Source: Sinomonas sp. P10A9 (GTDB taxonomy: Bacteria > Actinomycetota > Actinomycetes > Actinomycetales > Micrococcaceae). Taken from it: 64,000 nucleotides of DNA. The first letter of the stretch is position 1; every line of letters begins with the position of its first letter. Below, piece by piece: positions 32,433 through 44,188 of the stretch. A model generated the notes under the pieces. The model did not search any database. It worked only from the letters and a program-made list of their open reading frames with translations, and was not told where the DNA came from. The translations under genes and the position numbers were made by a program. The stretch lies in NCBI RefSeq assembly GCF_041022165.1, contig NZ_CP163302.1:2108001-2172000 (forward strand), in the 5' to 3' direction.

Positions 32433-32834
32433 TCAGTGTGCGTGGTCGCCGCGGCTGTACTCGAAAACCCAGCCGATGAGGGCCACGATCGCGATGCCTG
32501 CACCGATGAAGAGGATCCACCATCCCACCGCCACGCCGAGGAACGAGATGGCGCACGCCGCGCCGAGGGCGATGGGCCACCAGCTCCAGGGGCTGAAGTG
32601 CCCCTGCTCTCCAGCGCCCTCGTGGACCTCAGCGTCATCGCGGTCCTCGGGGCGCAGGCCCACTCGACGGCCGGTCACCATGAGGTAGGAGCTGATCATC
32701 ACGCCGAGGCCGAAGCACAGGAGCAGAGCGAGCGCCCCCACCCATTCGGTCCATCCGGTGACAAACCCGTACACGATGGCAACTGGCAGGAAGAAGACGC
32801 CAACGATCCCGAAGATCAGGGATTCGACTTTCAC
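32433..32834 (-). CDS. ctaF: Cytochrome c oxidase subunit IV (actinobacterial)
   Basis: This 133-residue subunit of the aa3 oxidase is specific to actinobacteria. Four transmembrane helices are seen (about residues 4-26, 32-54, 85-100 and 103-123), with an acidic linker DRDDAEVHEGAGEQ between pairs. It starts at GTG 32834, which shares one base with the ctaD stop (TAGTG), so translation is coupled. It is the last gene of ctaC-ctaD-ctaF. Confidence 0.92.
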   Translation of the reverse strand: MKVESLIFGIVGVFFLPVAIVYGFVTGWTEWVGALALLLCFGLGVMISSYLMVTGRRVGLRPEDRDDAEVHEGAGEQGHFSPWSWWPIALGAACAISFLGVAVGWWILFIGAGIAIVALIGWVFEYSRGDHAH

Positions 32835-34552
32835 TAGTGCATTTCCTTCCGGTCGGCTGCGATCGAGGCAGAGGCATGGGCGGCCTGAACGGCCCCGGCA
32901 GTCGACAACTCGGGGTGGTGGAGGTCAAGGGCCGGACGCTCCGAGCGGATGCGCGGAAGCGACGTGAAGTTGTGGCGCGGCGGCGGGCAGGACGTGGCCC
33001 ACTCGAGCGATCCGCCAAAGCCCCACGGGTCGTCCACGAGGACCTTCTTGCCGTGACGCGCAGTGATGTACACGTTCCAGAAGAACGGGATCATCGAGGC
33101 GCCGAGGACGAAGGAGAAGATCGTGGAGAACTGGTTCATCCAGGTGAAGTTGTCCTGAGGCAGGTAGTCCGCGTAGCGGCGGGGCATGCCCATGACGCCC
33201 AGCCAGTGCTGGATGAGGAACGTGCCGTGGAAGCCGATGAGCAGAAGCCAGAAGTGGATCTTGCCGAGGCGCTCATTGAGCATCTTGCCCGTCCACTTCG
33301 GCCACCAGAAGTAGAAGCCGGCGAACATCGCGAAGACAACTGTTCCGAAGACCACGTAGTGGAAGTGGGCCACGACGAAGTAAGTGTCCGACACGTGGAA
33401 GTCGAGCGGCGGCGACGCGAGGATGATGCCCGTCAGGCCACCGAACAGGAAGGTGATGAGGAACCCGATGCTCCACAGCATGGGCGTCTCAAAGGTGAGT
33501 GAGCCACGCCACAGCGTGCCGATCCAGTTGAAGAACTTCACACCCGTCGGAACGGCGATGAGCATCGTCATGAAGGAGAAGAACGGGAGGAGGACCGCAC
33601 CGGTGACGTACATGTGGTGGGCCCACACGCTCACGGACAGCGCGGCGATGGCAATCGTCGCGAAGACGAGGCCCTTGTAGCCGAAGATCGGCTTGCGGCT
33701 GAAGACCGGGAAGATCTCGGAGACGATGCCGAAGAACGGCAGGGCGATGATGTACACCTCAGGGTGGCCGAAGAACCAGAACAGGTGCTGCCAGAGGACG
33801 GCACCGCCGTTCTCCGGGTCGAAGATGTGGGCACCGAAGCGACGGTCTGCGCCGAGCCCGAACAGCGCGGCGGCGAGCGGCGGGAACGCCATCAGGACGA
33901 GGATCGCGGTGACCAGCGTGTTCCACGTGAAGATCGGCATGCGCCACATGGTCATGCCGGGGGCGCGCATGCAGACGATGGTCGTGATGAAGTTGACCGC
34001 ACCGAGGATCGTGCCGAAACCGGAGAGCGCGAGCCCGAAGACCCACAGATCACCACCGACGCCAGGCGTGAACGTGGTGTTCGACAGTGGAGCGTAGGCG
34101 AACCATCCGAAGGAGGCCGCGCCCTGCGGGGTGATGAAGCCAGCCGTGGCGATCGTCGAGCCGAAGAGGAAGAACCAGAAGGCCAGCGCATTGAGGCGCG
34201 GGAACGCGACGTCGGGAGCACCGATCTGGAGCGGCATGATCACGTTCGCGAAGCCTGCGAAGAGCGGCGTGGCGAACATGAGCAGCATGATCGTGCCGTG
34301 CATCGTGAACAGCTGGTTGTACTGCTCCTTGGTCTGCAGGATCTGCATTCCGGGCTCGAAGAGCTCGGCGCGGATGAGCAGTGCCATCACGCCGCCGACG
34401 CAGAAGAAGATGAACGAGGCGATCAGGTACATGTACCCGATGGTCTTGTGGTCTGTGGAGGTGATCCAGTTGACGACAATGCGTCCCTTGGACTTCGGCA
34501 CCACTGGCGCGCTCAGGGCGCCGGCTGAAGGCGACTGTGTGTACGTAGCCAT
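32834..34552 (-). CDS. ctaD: Cytochrome c oxidase subunit I
   Basis: This is the catalytic subunit of the aa3 oxidase, reducing oxygen to water and pumping protons. The 572 residues have twelve transmembrane helices and intact metal sites: FTMHGTIM (heme a ligand), [10 protein letters not shown] (CuB His and the cross-linked Tyr), WAHHMYV (CuB) and [12 protein letters not shown] (heme a3 and heme a ligands). A C-terminal tail of about 65 residues extends past the last helix. The ATG is preceded by AGGGGAC within the end of ctaC, six bases downstream of its stop. Confidence 0.97.
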   Translation of the reverse strand: MATYTQSPSAGALSAPVVPKSKGRIVVNWITSTDHKTIGYMYLIASFIFFCVGGVMALLIRAELFEPGMQILQTKEQYNQLFTMHGTIMLLMFATPLFAGFANVIMPLQIGAPDVAFPRLNALAFWFFLFGSTIATAGFITPQGAASFGWFAYAPLSNTTFTPGVGGDLWVFGLALSGFGTILGAVNFITTIVCMRAPGMTMWRMPIFTWNTLVTAILVLMAFPPLAAALFGLGADRRFGAHIFDPENGGAVLWQHLFWFFGHPEVYIIALPFFGIVSEIFPVFSRKPIFGYKGLVFATIAIAALSVSVWAHHMYVTGAVLLPFFSFMTMLIAVPTGVKFFNWIGTLWRGSLTFETPMLWSIGFLITFLFGGLTGIILASPPLDFHVSDTYFVVAHFHYVVFGTVVFAMFAGFYFWWPKWTGKMLNERLGKIHFWLLLIGFHGTFLIQHWLGVMGMPRRYADYLPQDNFTWMNQFSTIFSFVLGASMIPFFWNVYITARHGKKVLVDDPWGFGGSLEWATSCPPPRHNFTSLPRIRSERPALDLHHPELSTAGAVQAAHASASIAADRKEMH

Positions 34553-34558
34553 GGTCCC

Positions 34559-35416
34559 CTACTTCTGGTTCTGGTTAGGGTTGCGGTCGTATTTGGTGTC
34601 CAGCAGGCCCTTGTCGAGGCCAGCCATGTGTGCCTGGAACTCCGCCTCGGAAACAACCTTCACGCGGAACAGCATCTCGGAGTGGTACTCACCGCAGAGC
34701 TCGGCGCACTTGCCGTCGTACGTGCCCTCCTTCTGCGGAGTGAAGTACATGTGGTTCATCTTGCCCGGGATCATGTCGCGCTTCTGGAGGAAGGCCGGGA
34801 CCCAGAACGAGTGGATGACGTCGCGGGAGGTGAGCTCGACCGTGACGGACTTGTTCACCGGGAGGTACAGGGTGGGGAGGGTGTTGAGGTCGATCGCCTG
34901 TCCCGTGAGCTGGGCCTGGACGCCGGACTCGTGCACGTCATCCTTGACGATGCCGCCCTGCTTGTAGTTGAAGTCCCACGACCACTGCTTGCCCACCACG
35001 TTGACCGTGAGGTCAGGGTTCGTGTTGGGATTGTCGATGGCGCGCTGGTCGCGGTCCGTGAAGTAGAAGAACGTGAAGACCAGGAAGAGCGGGATTGCCG
35101 TGTAGAAGATCTCGATCGGCAGGTTGTAGCTCAACTGGCGCGGGAAGCCCTTGGTGCCCTTGCGGCGACGGTAGGCCACGATGCACCACAGCATGAGGCC
35201 CCAGGTCACGATGCCGACGATGACGACCGCAATCCACGAGTTCACCCAGAGGTCCATGATGATCGGGGTATTGCTCGTGGTGTTCTTATCAGTAGGTAGC
35301 CAGCCTCGCTGGACCTCGGATGAACATCCAGACAGAGCGAGCGCACCGGCCACGGCAACTGCCGAGGCCACAATGGTGCGGGTTCGCTGGCTGCTGGTTC
35401 GGTTCTGCGACCTCAC
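34559..35416 (-). CDS. ctaC: Cytochrome c oxidase subunit II
   Basis: This subunit carries the CuA centre that accepts electrons from QcrC. It has a lipoprotein signal (LALSGC, Cys31 with the chosen start), two transmembrane helices (about 55-78 and 100-118) and a cupredoxin domain with DVIHSFWVPAF and the CuA motif CAELCGEYHSEM. I choose the GTG at 35416 because AGGAAGGG precedes it and it gives a normal signal length; an ATG at 35449 would add 11 residues and has no ribosome site. It heads the ctaCDF operon. Confidence 0.95.
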   Translation of the reverse strand: MRSQNRTSSQRTRTIVASAVAVAGALALSGCSSEVQRGWLPTDKNTTSNTPIIMDLWVNSWIAVVIVGIVTWGLMLWCIVAYRRRKGTKGFPRQLSYNLPIEIFYTAIPLFLVFTFFYFTDRDQRAIDNPNTNPDLTVNVVGKQWSWDFNYKQGGIVKDDVHESGVQAQLTGQAIDLNTLPTLYLPVNKSVTVELTSRDVIHSFWVPAFLQKRDMIPGKMNHMYFTPQKEGTYDGKCAELCGEYHSEMLFRVKVVSEAEFQAHMAGLDKGLLDTKYDRNPNQNQK

Positions 35417-35494
35417 AGACGGCCCTTCCTCTTGGTGCTTCTCTCCCATGACAGCAAGGCATTTTGGGCCCCCGCGTGTGCCACAGGCGACATA

Positions 35495-35522
35495 GTTTTA
35501 CTACTCGGTGTAGAGCTTACAA
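35495..35522 (-). promoter_or_regulatory. Possible ctaC promoter, TTGTAA-N16-TAAAAC
   Basis: On the minus strand TTGTAA (35522-35517) and TAAAAC (35500-35495) are 16 nt apart in the gap between erpA and ctaC, giving a leader of about 70 nt to the GTG. The region is visibly A/T-richer than its surroundings. Confidence 0.4.
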
Positions 35523-35579
35523 CTATCCCGGGCCAATATCCCACATGTCCCGGACACGCATCGGCCGAATCTGGGTGGC

Positions 35580-35945
35580 TCAGTGGAAGGAATCACCACA
35601 TGCACAGGACCCCTGTGCATTGGGGTTGTCGATCGTGAAGCCCTGCTTCGAGATCGTGTCCTCGAAGTCGATGGACGCGCCCGCGAGATACGGAACGCTC
35701 ATCTTGTCGACAACGACTTCCACACCGTCGAAATCGCGCACGGCATCGCCGTCGAGGAGTCGCTCGTCGAAGTAGAGCTGGTAGATGAGGCCAGAGCAGC
35801 CGCCCGGCTGGACCGACACCCGCAGGCGCAGATCGGTTCGGCCCTCCTGCTCCAGGAGGCTGCGCACCTTGCCTGCGGCGACGTCGGTCAGCTGGACCTC
35901 ATGCGAGGCGAGCGCCTCGGCGGTCTCGTTGGTTGAAGTGCTCAT
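35580..35945 (-). CDS. erpA: Iron-sulfur cluster insertion protein, A-type carrier (HesB/IscA/ErpA)
   Basis: This 121-residue A-type carrier delivers Fe-S clusters to apo-proteins. The three cluster-binding cysteines are present: Cys50 in PGGCSGL and Cys114 and Cys116 in GSCACGDS. Its location next to the respiratory cluster suits supply of clusters to Rieske and other proteins. The ATG at 35945 is preceded by GAAGGTATGGA-like purine-rich sequence. ctaC lies 160 bp downstream with its own likely promoter, although read-through is possible. Confidence 0.93.
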   Translation of the reverse strand: MSTSTNETAEALASHEVQLTDVAAGKVRSLLEQEGRTDLRLRVSVQPGGCSGLIYQLYFDERLLDGDAVRDFDGVEVVVDKMSVPYLAGASIDFEDTISKQGFTIDNPNAQGSCACGDSFH

Positions 35946-36061
35946 TCCATACCTTCTCTCGTGCCCGGCGGATTACCCGACGGGCCTCTTGGCCTTAGTC
36001 AATGCTACGACTGACACGTCATGGGTGGCCAACCCCTTGCGGCGAGGCTCACATCCAAGGG

Positions 36062-37477
36062 TCACACGGCGGTGGCAGGAGCCCTGTGGAGGCCCGCCAG
36101 CAGCAGCGCCTCGGCCACAATGCACTTCTCGAAGTCCCCGAGGTGGAGGGACTCATTGGCGCTGTGTGCCCTCGAGTCTGGATCCTCAACTCCCGTGATG
36201 AGCACGTCGGCCCCGGGGAAGACCTCCTTGAGGTCGGCGATGAAGGGTATGGAGCCGCCCATCCCCGAATGCACGGGCGGCGTTCCCCAGGACTCCTCCA
36301 GCGCCCACAGGACGGTCCGGGCCGCCGCCGAGTCCATGTCGGCCCGGTACGCGTTCCCCTTCTCCTTGGGCGTGAAGACAAGCTGGGCCCCGAAGGGCAC
36401 GTGCGCCTCGAGGTGGTGCCGCAGGGCGTCCATCGCGGCGTCGGGATCCTGGCCGGGCGCGAGCCGGAGGCTGAACTTGGCGCGAGCGCGGGCCTGGATC
36501 GTGTTGGATGCCACGTCGACTGAGGGCACGTCGATCCCAATGATCGACAGCGCAGGCTTCAGCCACAGCCGCGAGGCGATGCTGCCCGTGCCTGCGAGCT
36601 GCACGCCGTCGAGTACGGACGCGTCGCGACGGAACTGGTCCTCCGGGTAGTCGACGTCGGCGTCATCGTGGGCAACGAGCCCCGCCACGGCGACGCTGCC
36701 GTGATCGTCGTGCAGAGTTGCGATGAGGCGGGCGAGGATGGTGGGCGCATCGAGGAGCGGCCCGCCGAACACCCCGGAGTGGACGGAGTGGCCCAGCACC
36801 GCCACTTCGAACGTGCCGTCGGCAAGGCCGCGCAGGCTCGCCGTGAGGGCGGGCTGCCCGACCGCCCAGTTGCTCGAATCGGCGACGACGATGACGTCTG
36901 CCGCGAGCTTCTTCCGGTGCTCCTCGAGGAAGGCGCGGAAGGACGGAGAGCCGAACTCCTCCTCGCCCTCGATGAACAGGGTGACTCCGATACCGAAGCG
37001 CTCCCCCAGCACCTCGGAGACCGCTCGGAACGCCGCGAGGTGTACGAGGAGTCCCGCCTTGTCGTCTGCGCTCCCCCGACCGTACAGGCGACCGTCCCGC
37101 TCCGTCGCGACGAACGGCTCGGTCTCCCACAGCGCCAGATCGCCGGGCGGCTGGACGTCGTGGTGCGCGTAGAGGAGTACGGTGGGCTGGCCGGGCGCCG
37201 CTGGTTTGCGGGCCACCACCGCGGGACCGCCAGGAGTCCCGTCGGGCCGGGGAGCCCTGAGGATCTCGGCATCCGCTATGCCCGCGGACCGCACAAGCTC
37301 CAGGGCGGAACTAGCGCTCCGCTCGAGTTCCTCCTGCGGGAACGACGGCCACGCGATGCCGGGTATGGCGACCAGGGAGGACAGCTCGGCAATCGTCGCG
37401 GAGAGGCGCGAGGCAACGGCGGCGCGGAGCGCCGAGATGTCGGCGTCGGACACAGGCTGGGGGCTTTGTGAAGGCAT
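36062..37477 (-). CDS. M20-family dipeptidase
   Basis: This is a 471-residue zinc metallopeptidase (M20, CNDP/PepV-like) that hydrolyses dipeptides in the cytosol. Metal and catalytic motifs are intact: LLYAHHDVQPPGD (His-x-Asp), GRGSADDKAG and FIEGEEEFGSPS (Glu-Glu), with a dimerisation domain inserted at about residues 215-350. The ATG at 37477 lies six bases after TACTGT (37484-37489), and a 20-bp perfect palindrome (37467-37486) covers both, so a repressor or mRNA hairpin could control the gene. Long upstream extensions of the frame belong to the opposite strand. Confidence 0.92.
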   Translation of the reverse strand: MPSQSPQPVSDADISALRAAVASRLSATIAELSSLVAIPGIAWPSFPQEELERSASSALELVRSAGIADAEILRAPRPDGTPGGPAVVARKPAAPGQPTVLLYAHHDVQPPGDLALWETEPFVATERDGRLYGRGSADDKAGLLVHLAAFRAVSEVLGERFGIGVTLFIEGEEEFGSPSFRAFLEEHRKKLAADVIVVADSSNWAVGQPALTASLRGLADGTFEVAVLGHSVHSGVFGGPLLDAPTILARLIATLHDDHGSVAVAGLVAHDDADVDYPEDQFRRDASVLDGVQLAGTGSIASRLWLKPALSIIGIDVPSVDVASNTIQARARAKFSLRLAPGQDPDAAMDALRHHLEAHVPFGAQLVFTPKEKGNAYRADMDSAAARTVLWALEESWGTPPVHSGMGGSIPFIADLKEVFPGADVLITGVEDPDSRAHSANESLHLGDFEKCIVAEALLLAGLHRAPATAV

Positions 37478-37486
37478 GCCTTCACA
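37467..37486. promoter_or_regulatory. 20-bp perfect palindrome across the dipeptidase start codon
   Basis: TGTGAAGGCATGCCTTCACA (37467-37486) is perfectly self-complementary and centred on the ATG of the M20 gene. It overlaps the end of the -10, the presumed transcription start and the first codons. It looks like an operator for a homodimeric repressor. Confidence 0.6.
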
Positions 37487-37556
37487 GTACAAGGGCCGCA
37501 CTGCCCCATCAATGGTCCGTGCCCCCGGGGCGGGCGCGGGCCGGTATCCTTGGTGC

Positions 37557-38141
37557 GTGTTTGGACGTAAGAACGAACCCGCGGCCGAGAGCCCCGGAGA
37601 GCCCATCGAGCCCAATGTCCCCCTGCAGGGCAAGGGTTCCCCCACCCCGAGGCGCAAGGACCAGCAGGCCGCCCGGAGGCGTCCCCTCGTCCCCACCGAC
37701 CGTAAGGCTTCCAAGGCCGCCGAACGGCAGGCCGCCGTCGAGGAGCGCCAGCGCGTGCGCCGTGCCCTCGAGACGGGCGACGAGCGGAATCTGCCCTTCA
37801 AGGATCGCGGCCCGCAGAAGCGGTTTGCCCGCGACTACGTGGACTCGCGCTTGAACATCGGCGAGTACCTCATGTTCGCGGCCCTCGCCTTCGTGGTGAT
37901 CTCCTTCATCGTGCCCCAGGACGCCCAGATGCAGGTGTTCATCCTCGGTGCGTTCTGGGTGGTGTTCATCCTCGTCTTCGCCGACACGTTCTGGCTCTCG
38001 CGCCAGCTCAAGAAGAGGCTCGTGGCGAAGTTCGGCGACGTTGAGCGCGGCACCGTCTGGTACGCGAGCATGCGCGCCCTCCAGTTCCGCCCCCTGCGCC
38101 TTCCGAAAGCCCTTGTCAAGCGGGGCCAGACGCCCTCCTGA
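37557..38141 (+). CDS. DUF3043 membrane protein
   Basis: This 194-residue actinobacterial protein has a basic, Pro- and Arg-rich N-terminal half (about residues 1-95) followed by two transmembrane helices (about 103-120 and 127-147) and a cytosolic tail. The conserved DUF3043 segment RDYVDSRLNIGEYLMFAAL precedes the helices. Function unknown. It starts at GTG 37557, six bases after TATCCT (37545-37550), so the transcript is probably leaderless. It is divergent from the dipeptidase gene (79 bp gap). Confidence 0.88.
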   Translation: MFGRKNEPAAESPGEPIEPNVPLQGKGSPTPRRKDQQAARRRPLVPTDRKASKAAERQAAVEERQRVRRALETGDERNLPFKDRGPQKRFARDYVDSRLNIGEYLMFAALAFVVISFIVPQDAQMQVFILGAFWVVFILVFADTFWLSRQLKKRLVAKFGDVERGTVWYASMRALQFRPLRLPKALVKRGQTPS

Positions 38142-38187
38142 GGTTCCCTCCCGCGGTCCTCGGACCTGTTGAGGCTGTCTGTGACGC

Positions 38188-38225
38188 ACGACGGCGCGAC
38201 ACCCACCCGGGTGCCGCGCCGTCGT
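38188..38225. terminator. Bidirectional terminator hairpin between DUF3043 and pyrD
   Basis: An 11-bp outer stem (38188-38198 with 38215-38225) and, after one mismatch, a CACCC/GGGTG inner stem. The sequence resembles the hairpin at 42191-42239. Confidence 0.7.
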
Positions 38226-38245
38226 CGTGTGTGGGGTGCTTCGCG

Positions 38246-39334
38246 TCAGCGCGCCCCAGCGGCGAGTCGGAGTCGGGCAGCGGCGAGGCCGCGGTTGACG
38301 CGCGAGGCCCAGAACGGACCCTCATAGAGGAACGCCGTGTAGCCCTGCACGAGCGAGGCGCCGGCCTCGAGGCGCTCGAGCACGTCGTCGGCCGTTTCGA
38401 CGCCACCGACCGCCACGAGGACCAGACGGTCCCCCACGGAGGCGCGGAGCCTCGTGAGGACCTCGAGCGAGCGAGCCTTGAGCGGGGCACCCGAGAGCCC
38501 GCCCGTCCCAGCAGCCTCGACTTTCTCGGCCGGGCTCGTGAGCCCCTCACGCCCGATCGTCGTGTTCGTGGCGATGATCCCGTCGAGTTCCAGCTCAAGG
38601 GCGAGCCGCGCAACGTCGTCAACGTCCTCGTCGGAGAGGTCCGGCGCGATCTTCACGAGAAGCGGCACGCGGCGGCCGGCCGCCGCCGTGGACTCCGCCC
38701 GTACCGCCTCGAGGAGCGGGCGGAGGCTCTCGACACTCTGGAGCAGGCGCAGGCCAGGGGTGTTCGGCGAACTGACATTGACCACGAGGTAGTCCGCGAC
38801 AGGTGCGAGCTCGCGCGCGCTCATGCGGTAGTCGTCCGCGGCCTCTTCGAGCTCGACAAGCTTGGTCTTGCCGATGTTGACACCGATGACCGGCCGGCCC
38901 GACCCGTAGCGGTCCTCGAGGGCCGCCCGCGCGGCGGCAATGCGTGGGGCGACGGCCGCCGCGCCGTCATTGTTGAAGCCCATGCGGTTCACGACGGCAC
39001 GGTCCTCGACGAGTCGGAAGAGCCGCGGACGGGGGTTCCCGGGCTGCGCCTGCCCAGTGATCGTGCCGACCTCGATGTGGCCGAATCCCAGCTCGGCCAG
39101 CGCCTCGATGCCGCGCCCCTCCTTGTCGAACCCTGCGGCCAGCCCGAAGGGCGAGGGGAAGGTGAGCCCGAAAGCCTCGGTCTTCAGCTCGGCGGCGGGG
39201 GCCGTGAGCCGCTCGAGGACCCGGCCCAGCCCGCACGCATGCACGGCGCGGATGGCGCCGAAGCCGATCCGGTGGGCGCGTTCGGCGTCCATCCACGAGA
39301 ACGCAGCACGGAAGAAGAGGGGGTAGAAACGCAT
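38246..39334 (-). CDS. pyrD: Dihydroorotate dehydrogenase (quinone), class 2
   Basis: PyrD oxidises dihydroorotate to orotate in pyrimidine synthesis, passing electrons to membrane quinone. This 362-residue class 2 enzyme has the N-terminal membrane-associating helices (about residues 1-40), an FMN barrel with [28 protein letters not shown], and the class 2 catalytic Ser in [18 protein letters not shown] and VGGVETADD bind the FMN phosphate. The ATG is at 39334; longer upstream frame is the opposite gene. It is the only pyr gene here. Confidence 0.95.
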   Translation of the reverse strand: MRFYPLFFRAAFSWMDAERAHRIGFGAIRAVHACGLGRVLERLTAPAAELKTEAFGLTFPSPFGLAAGFDKEGRGIEALAELGFGHIEVGTITGQAQPGNPRPRLFRLVEDRAVVNRMGFNNDGAAAVAPRIAAARAALEDRYGSGRPVIGVNIGKTKLVELEEAADDYRMSARELAPVADYLVVNVSSPNTPGLRLLQSVESLRPLLEAVRAESTAAAGRRVPLLVKIAPDLSDEDVDDVARLALELELDGIIATNTTIGREGLTSPAEKVEAAGTGGLSGAPLKARSLEVLTRLRASVGDRLVLVAVGGVETADDVLERLEAGASLVQGYTAFLYEGPFWASRVNRGLAAARLRLAAGAR

Positions 39335-39418
39335 GGCACTAGTCTCCCATGGGCGCCGCTCCCTACCCTCGTGAGTAGAGGCGCCACGGAGACGGTGCGC
39401 TGCGGGAGAGGATTCATC

Positions 39419-40507
39419 ATGCTGGATTGGTCCGCGGACTTCCTGGGTCTGGGTGTCGAGTCGGCGCCGCTCGGGCGCGGGCACTTCGGCGAGCTCGGCA
39501 CACTGATCCGCTTCGGGGCGGAGAGGAGCCCGGAGCGGACCACTGCGCACGACGCCGGCCTCGCCGCCTCGGGCGAGCGGCTCGCCGGTGCGGTGGACGG
39601 TTCCGGGGTTCCTGGTTCGGCGGACTCGGGTTCCGGAGGCTCGGCCGGCGGCGCGCTGCTCTACATCCATGGATGGAGCGACTATTTCTTCAACCTCGAG
39701 CTTGCCCACTTCGCATCGGCGCGAGGCTACCGGTTCTACGCCCTGGACCTCCCGGAGCACGGCCGCAGTCTGGCCTCAGGCGAGATGCCCGGATTTGTTG
39801 GCTCCGCGGAGCACTACCTCGAGAGCGTCGGTGCGGCCGTCGACGCCGTCCGCCGGGAGACCGGCGTGCTCCCAGTCCTCATGGGGCACTCGACCGGCGG
39901 CCTCGCCGCTGCACTGTACGCGCAGCGCTCCCCCGAATGTCTTGCCGCGGTGGTGCTGAGCAGTCCGTGGCTCGTGGCCCACGGTGGTGCTGCGGCGGGC
40001 CGGATGCTCGAGGCCGCGCTGCGCCCCGCATCCATGCGGTGGCCGCGGCAGCGGCTCCTGCTGCCCTCTCGGGGCTACTTCTGGCGCGCCGTCGCCAAGG
40101 AGGCCGGCGGCGAGTGGGAGCTCCGCGAGGACATGCGCCCGCGGAATGCCTTCCCCATCCGTGTCGGGTGGCTGCATGGGGTCCTCGAGGCACAGCGGTC
40201 GCTTCGGGGCGGTCCCCGCCTCGAACTGCCGGTGCTCCTCCTGGCCTCGACCACCTCCGATGTGGGCCTCATCTGGCGGGAGAGGATGCGCGAGCGCGAT
40301 GCCGTCCTCGCGATCGCCCCGATGCGCCGCGCTGCGGCAGAGCTGTGCCGGAATCTGGACGAGGCGCTCGTGGAGGGCGGCCTCCATGACGTGCTCCTCT
40401 CGTCCCCGACGGTCCGGAACGAGGCATATGGAAGACTCGGCAGCTGGCTCGAGGGGGTGGAGGCGCAGACTGTGGCCCAGGTGCGGGCTGCCGGGCAGGA
40501 GTCCTAG
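39419..40507 (+). CDS. Alpha/beta-hydrolase (serine aminopeptidase S33/lysophospholipase-like)
   Basis: This 362-residue alpha/beta-hydrolase has the oxyanion segment [10 protein letters not shown], the nucleophile elbow GHSTGG (Ser) and a C-terminal His in [10 protein letters not shown], as in monoacylglycerol-lipase-like proteins. A Gly/Ser-rich insert ([18 protein letters not shown]) lies before the first motif. No signal peptide is seen. The ATG is preceded by GAGAGGA. It is divergent from pyrD, and its stop overlaps the convergent uppS stop by four bases. Substrate unknown. Confidence 0.87.
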   Translation: MLDWSADFLGLGVESAPLGRGHFGELGTLIRFGAERSPERTTAHDAGLAASGERLAGAVDGSGVPGSADSGSGGSAGGALLYIHGWSDYFFNLELAHFASARGYRFYALDLPEHGRSLASGEMPGFVGSAEHYLESVGAAVDAVRRETGVLPVLMGHSTGGLAAALYAQRSPECLAAVVLSSPWLVAHGGAAAGRMLEAALRPASMRWPRQRLLLPSRGYFWRAVAKEAGGEWELREDMRPRNAFPIRVGWLHGVLEAQRSLRGGPRLELPVLLLASTTSDVGLIWRERMRERDAVLAIAPMRRAAAELCRNLDEALVEGGLHDVLLSSPTVRNEAYGRLGSWLEGVEAQTVAQVRAAGQES

Positions 40508-41322
40508 CCCGCGTCGGCCTTGTCCACGGCACCGCCGTAGCGGCGGTCGCGGGAGGCGTAGATCTCCACGGCCTCCCAGAGGGTGCGGCGGTCTACGTCC
40601 GGCCAGAGGGTGTCGAGGAACACCATCTCGGCATAGGCCGACTGCCACAGGAGGAAGTTGCTCAGCCGCTGTTCGCCCGAGCTGCGCAGGAACAGGTCAA
40701 CGTCCGGGAGGTCCGGTTCGTCGAGGTAGCGCTGGACCGTCTTCTCGTTCACGTTCCGTGCGCTGAGGCGACCGGCCTCGACCTCCCGTGCGATGGCCGC
40801 CACGGCGTCGGCGATCTCCGCCCGGCCACCGTAGTTCACGCACATTGTCAGGTGGCATACGGTGTTGTCCCGCGTGTACTCCTCGGCCTCCTCGAGTTCG
40901 CGGATCACCGAGGTCCACAGCTTGGGTCGCCGTCCGGCCCAGCGGATGCGAACGCCCCACGAGTCGAGCGTGTTCCGCTGGCGCCGCAGGACGTCCTTGT
41001 TGAAGCCCATGAGGAAGCGGACCTCCTCAGGCGAGCGCTTCCAGTTCTCGGTGGAGAACGCGTAGACCGAGACGTACTCGATCCCCAGCTCGATCGCACC
41101 GGCCATGACGTCCAGCAGTGCGGGTTCACCTGCCTTGTGCCCTTCGATCCGCGGCAGGCCGCGCTGGTTGGCCCATCGGCCGTTGCCGTCCATGACGATC
41201 GCAACATGCCGGGGTACGAACTCGCGAGGGATATTCGGAGCCGTGGCTCCTGACGGGTGCGGGTACGGCGCAATCGGAGTGGGGCGTCCGGTGCGGGCGC
41301 GACGGGAGGGAAGGGGTGTCAC
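40504..41322 (-). CDS. uppS: Isoprenyl transferase (undecaprenyl/decaprenyl diphosphate synthase)
   Basis: This cis-prenyltransferase condenses isopentenyl diphosphate units into the long polyprenyl diphosphate that carries cell-wall precursors. The 272 residues contain the catalytic [31 protein letters not shown] and the C-terminal [19 protein letters not shown]. Actinobacteria often have two such enzymes; chain length cannot be set from sequence. It starts at GTG 41322, seven bases after recO, so the two form an operon. Its product feeds the mannosyltransferase at 1.9 kb and the LCP substrates. Confidence 0.94.
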   Translation of the reverse strand: MTPLPSRRARTGRPTPIAPYPHPSGATAPNIPREFVPRHVAIVMDGNGRWANQRGLPRIEGHKAGEPALLDVMAGAIELGIEYVSVYAFSTENWKRSPEEVRFLMGFNKDVLRRQRNTLDSWGVRIRWAGRRPKLWTSVIRELEEAEEYTRDNTVCHLTMCVNYGGRAEIADAVAAIAREVEAGRLSARNVNEKTVQRYLDEPDLPDVDLFLRSSGEQRLSNFLLWQSAYAEMVFLDTLWPDVDRRTLWEAVEIYASRDRRYGGAVDKADAG

Positions 41323-41329
41323 GGGGTGG

Positions 41330-42124
41330 TCACCGTCCGGGGTCTGGAAGGGCTGGGCGGGACGGCTGGGCAGGCTCCCGCTCCACGAGCTTGAGCGAGC
41401 CTACCGCGCGTTCGAGGTGCCATTGGGCGTAGGCCGCGACGAGTCCCGCGGCCTCACGCCGGTGGATCGGTTCCGACGCGTCCGCGGTCGGCCAGTCGCC
41501 CGAGAGGAGCGCGGCGAGCAGACGCACCGTCTCCGCTGCGGGTGCCGGCGATCCCGGCGGACGGCACGCACTGCACACGATCCCGCCGAGGGCGGCATTG
41601 AAGGCCGAGTGCGGTCCGGGTTCGCCGCAGCGTGCGCAGTCGGTGAAGCTCGGCGCCCAGCCGCCGGTGGCGAGGGAACGCAGGAGGTAGGAGTCGAGGA
41701 TCAGCCCCGGAGAATGGGCCCCCCGGCTCAACGCTGCAAGGGCGCCTACGAGGAGCAAGTACTGTGCCGATGCAGCGTCCGTCTCGGAGGTGGTGAGGCG
41801 CTCGGCCGTCTCGGCCATTGCGGCGGCGACCGTGTACCGCGGATAGTCACTCGCGATGGCTGCACCGTAGCTCGCGCGTGCGGCGGCCTGCCCGACGATC
41901 TCGAGCGAGCGCCCGTGCACGAGCTGGACGTCGGCGACCATGAAGGGCTCGAGGCTTGCACCGAACTTGCTGCGGGTACGGCGCACCCCGCGGGCCACCG
42001 CACGGACCTGGCCGTGCGCACGCGTCAGGAGCACCACGATGCGGTCGGCTTCGCCCAGCTTGTAGGTACGCAGCACGACTCCGTCATCCCGGTAGCTCCG
42101 GGATGCGAAGGTCGATTCAGCCAT
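41330..42124 (-). CDS. recO: DNA repair protein RecO
   Basis: RecO helps load RecA onto single-stranded DNA in the RecFOR pathway. This 264-residue protein has an N-terminal OB fold ([21 protein letters not shown]), a helical middle, and a zinc site with CARCGEPG and CSACR. The ATG at 42124 is preceded by GGAGGAAGG. It lies upstream of uppS, the usual actinobacterial pair. Confidence 0.95.
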   Translation of the reverse strand: MAESTFASRSYRDDGVVLRTYKLGEADRIVVLLTRAHGQVRAVARGVRRTRSKFGASLEPFMVADVQLVHGRSLEIVGQAAARASYGAAIASDYPRYTVAAAMAETAERLTTSETDAASAQYLLLVGALAALSRGAHSPGLILDSYLLRSLATGGWAPSFTDCARCGEPGPHSAFNAALGGIVCSACRPPGSPAPAAETVRLLAALLSGDWPTADASEPIHRREAAGLVAAYAQWHLERAVGSLKLVEREPAQPSRPALPDPGR

Positions 42125-42190
42125 CGCAGCCTTCCTCCCGCCGCTTGTCGCCCAGTTCTCCCACCCGGCGCCATTCTCCCACCGCGGACC

Positions 42191-42239
42191 GCACACGGCG
42201 GCGGGACACCCACGCGAGGTGCCCCGCCCGCCGTCGTGC
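42191..42239. terminator. Hairpin between leuA and recO
   Basis: A long imperfect stem (GCACACGGCGGCGGG against CCCCGCCCGCCGTCGTGC, with three single-base bulges) around an ACACCCACGCGAGGTG loop. It sits in the 189-bp gap after leuA and is related in sequence to the terminator at 38188-38225. Confidence 0.55.
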
Positions 42240-42313
42240 GTCGAGGGAATACCGAACCAGCCAACCGGATGCCCCGCTGGCGAACCGGGGACGGCCCGGC
42301 GCGCGAGCTGGCC

Positions 42314-44074
<1,761 letters not shown>

Positions 44075-44082
44075 TTAGGCCT

Positions 44083-44188
44083 TTCTTAGCTGCTGTGATC
44101 CGCGGCGGCCGGGCACGTGAACACTCCGCGGCGGGGATCGGCCTGCGCTGGATCAGCGGCTAGAGGGCCCCGCCACGGCAGCTAAGAA
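44083..44188 (-). promoter_or_regulatory. leuA leader: long-range pairing (LEU-element-like)
   Basis: On the transcript TTCTTAGCTGC (44188-44178), inside the Leu codons of the leader peptide, is perfectly complementary to GCAGCTAAGAA (44093-44083), which ends at the AAAGG before leuA. The arms are 84 nt apart. Between them lie a CGCTG/CAGCG hairpin and two CCGCGG boxes. A conserved pseudoknot-type LEU element upstream of actinobacterial leuA genes has been described in comparative work; this fits it. Confidence 0.6.
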
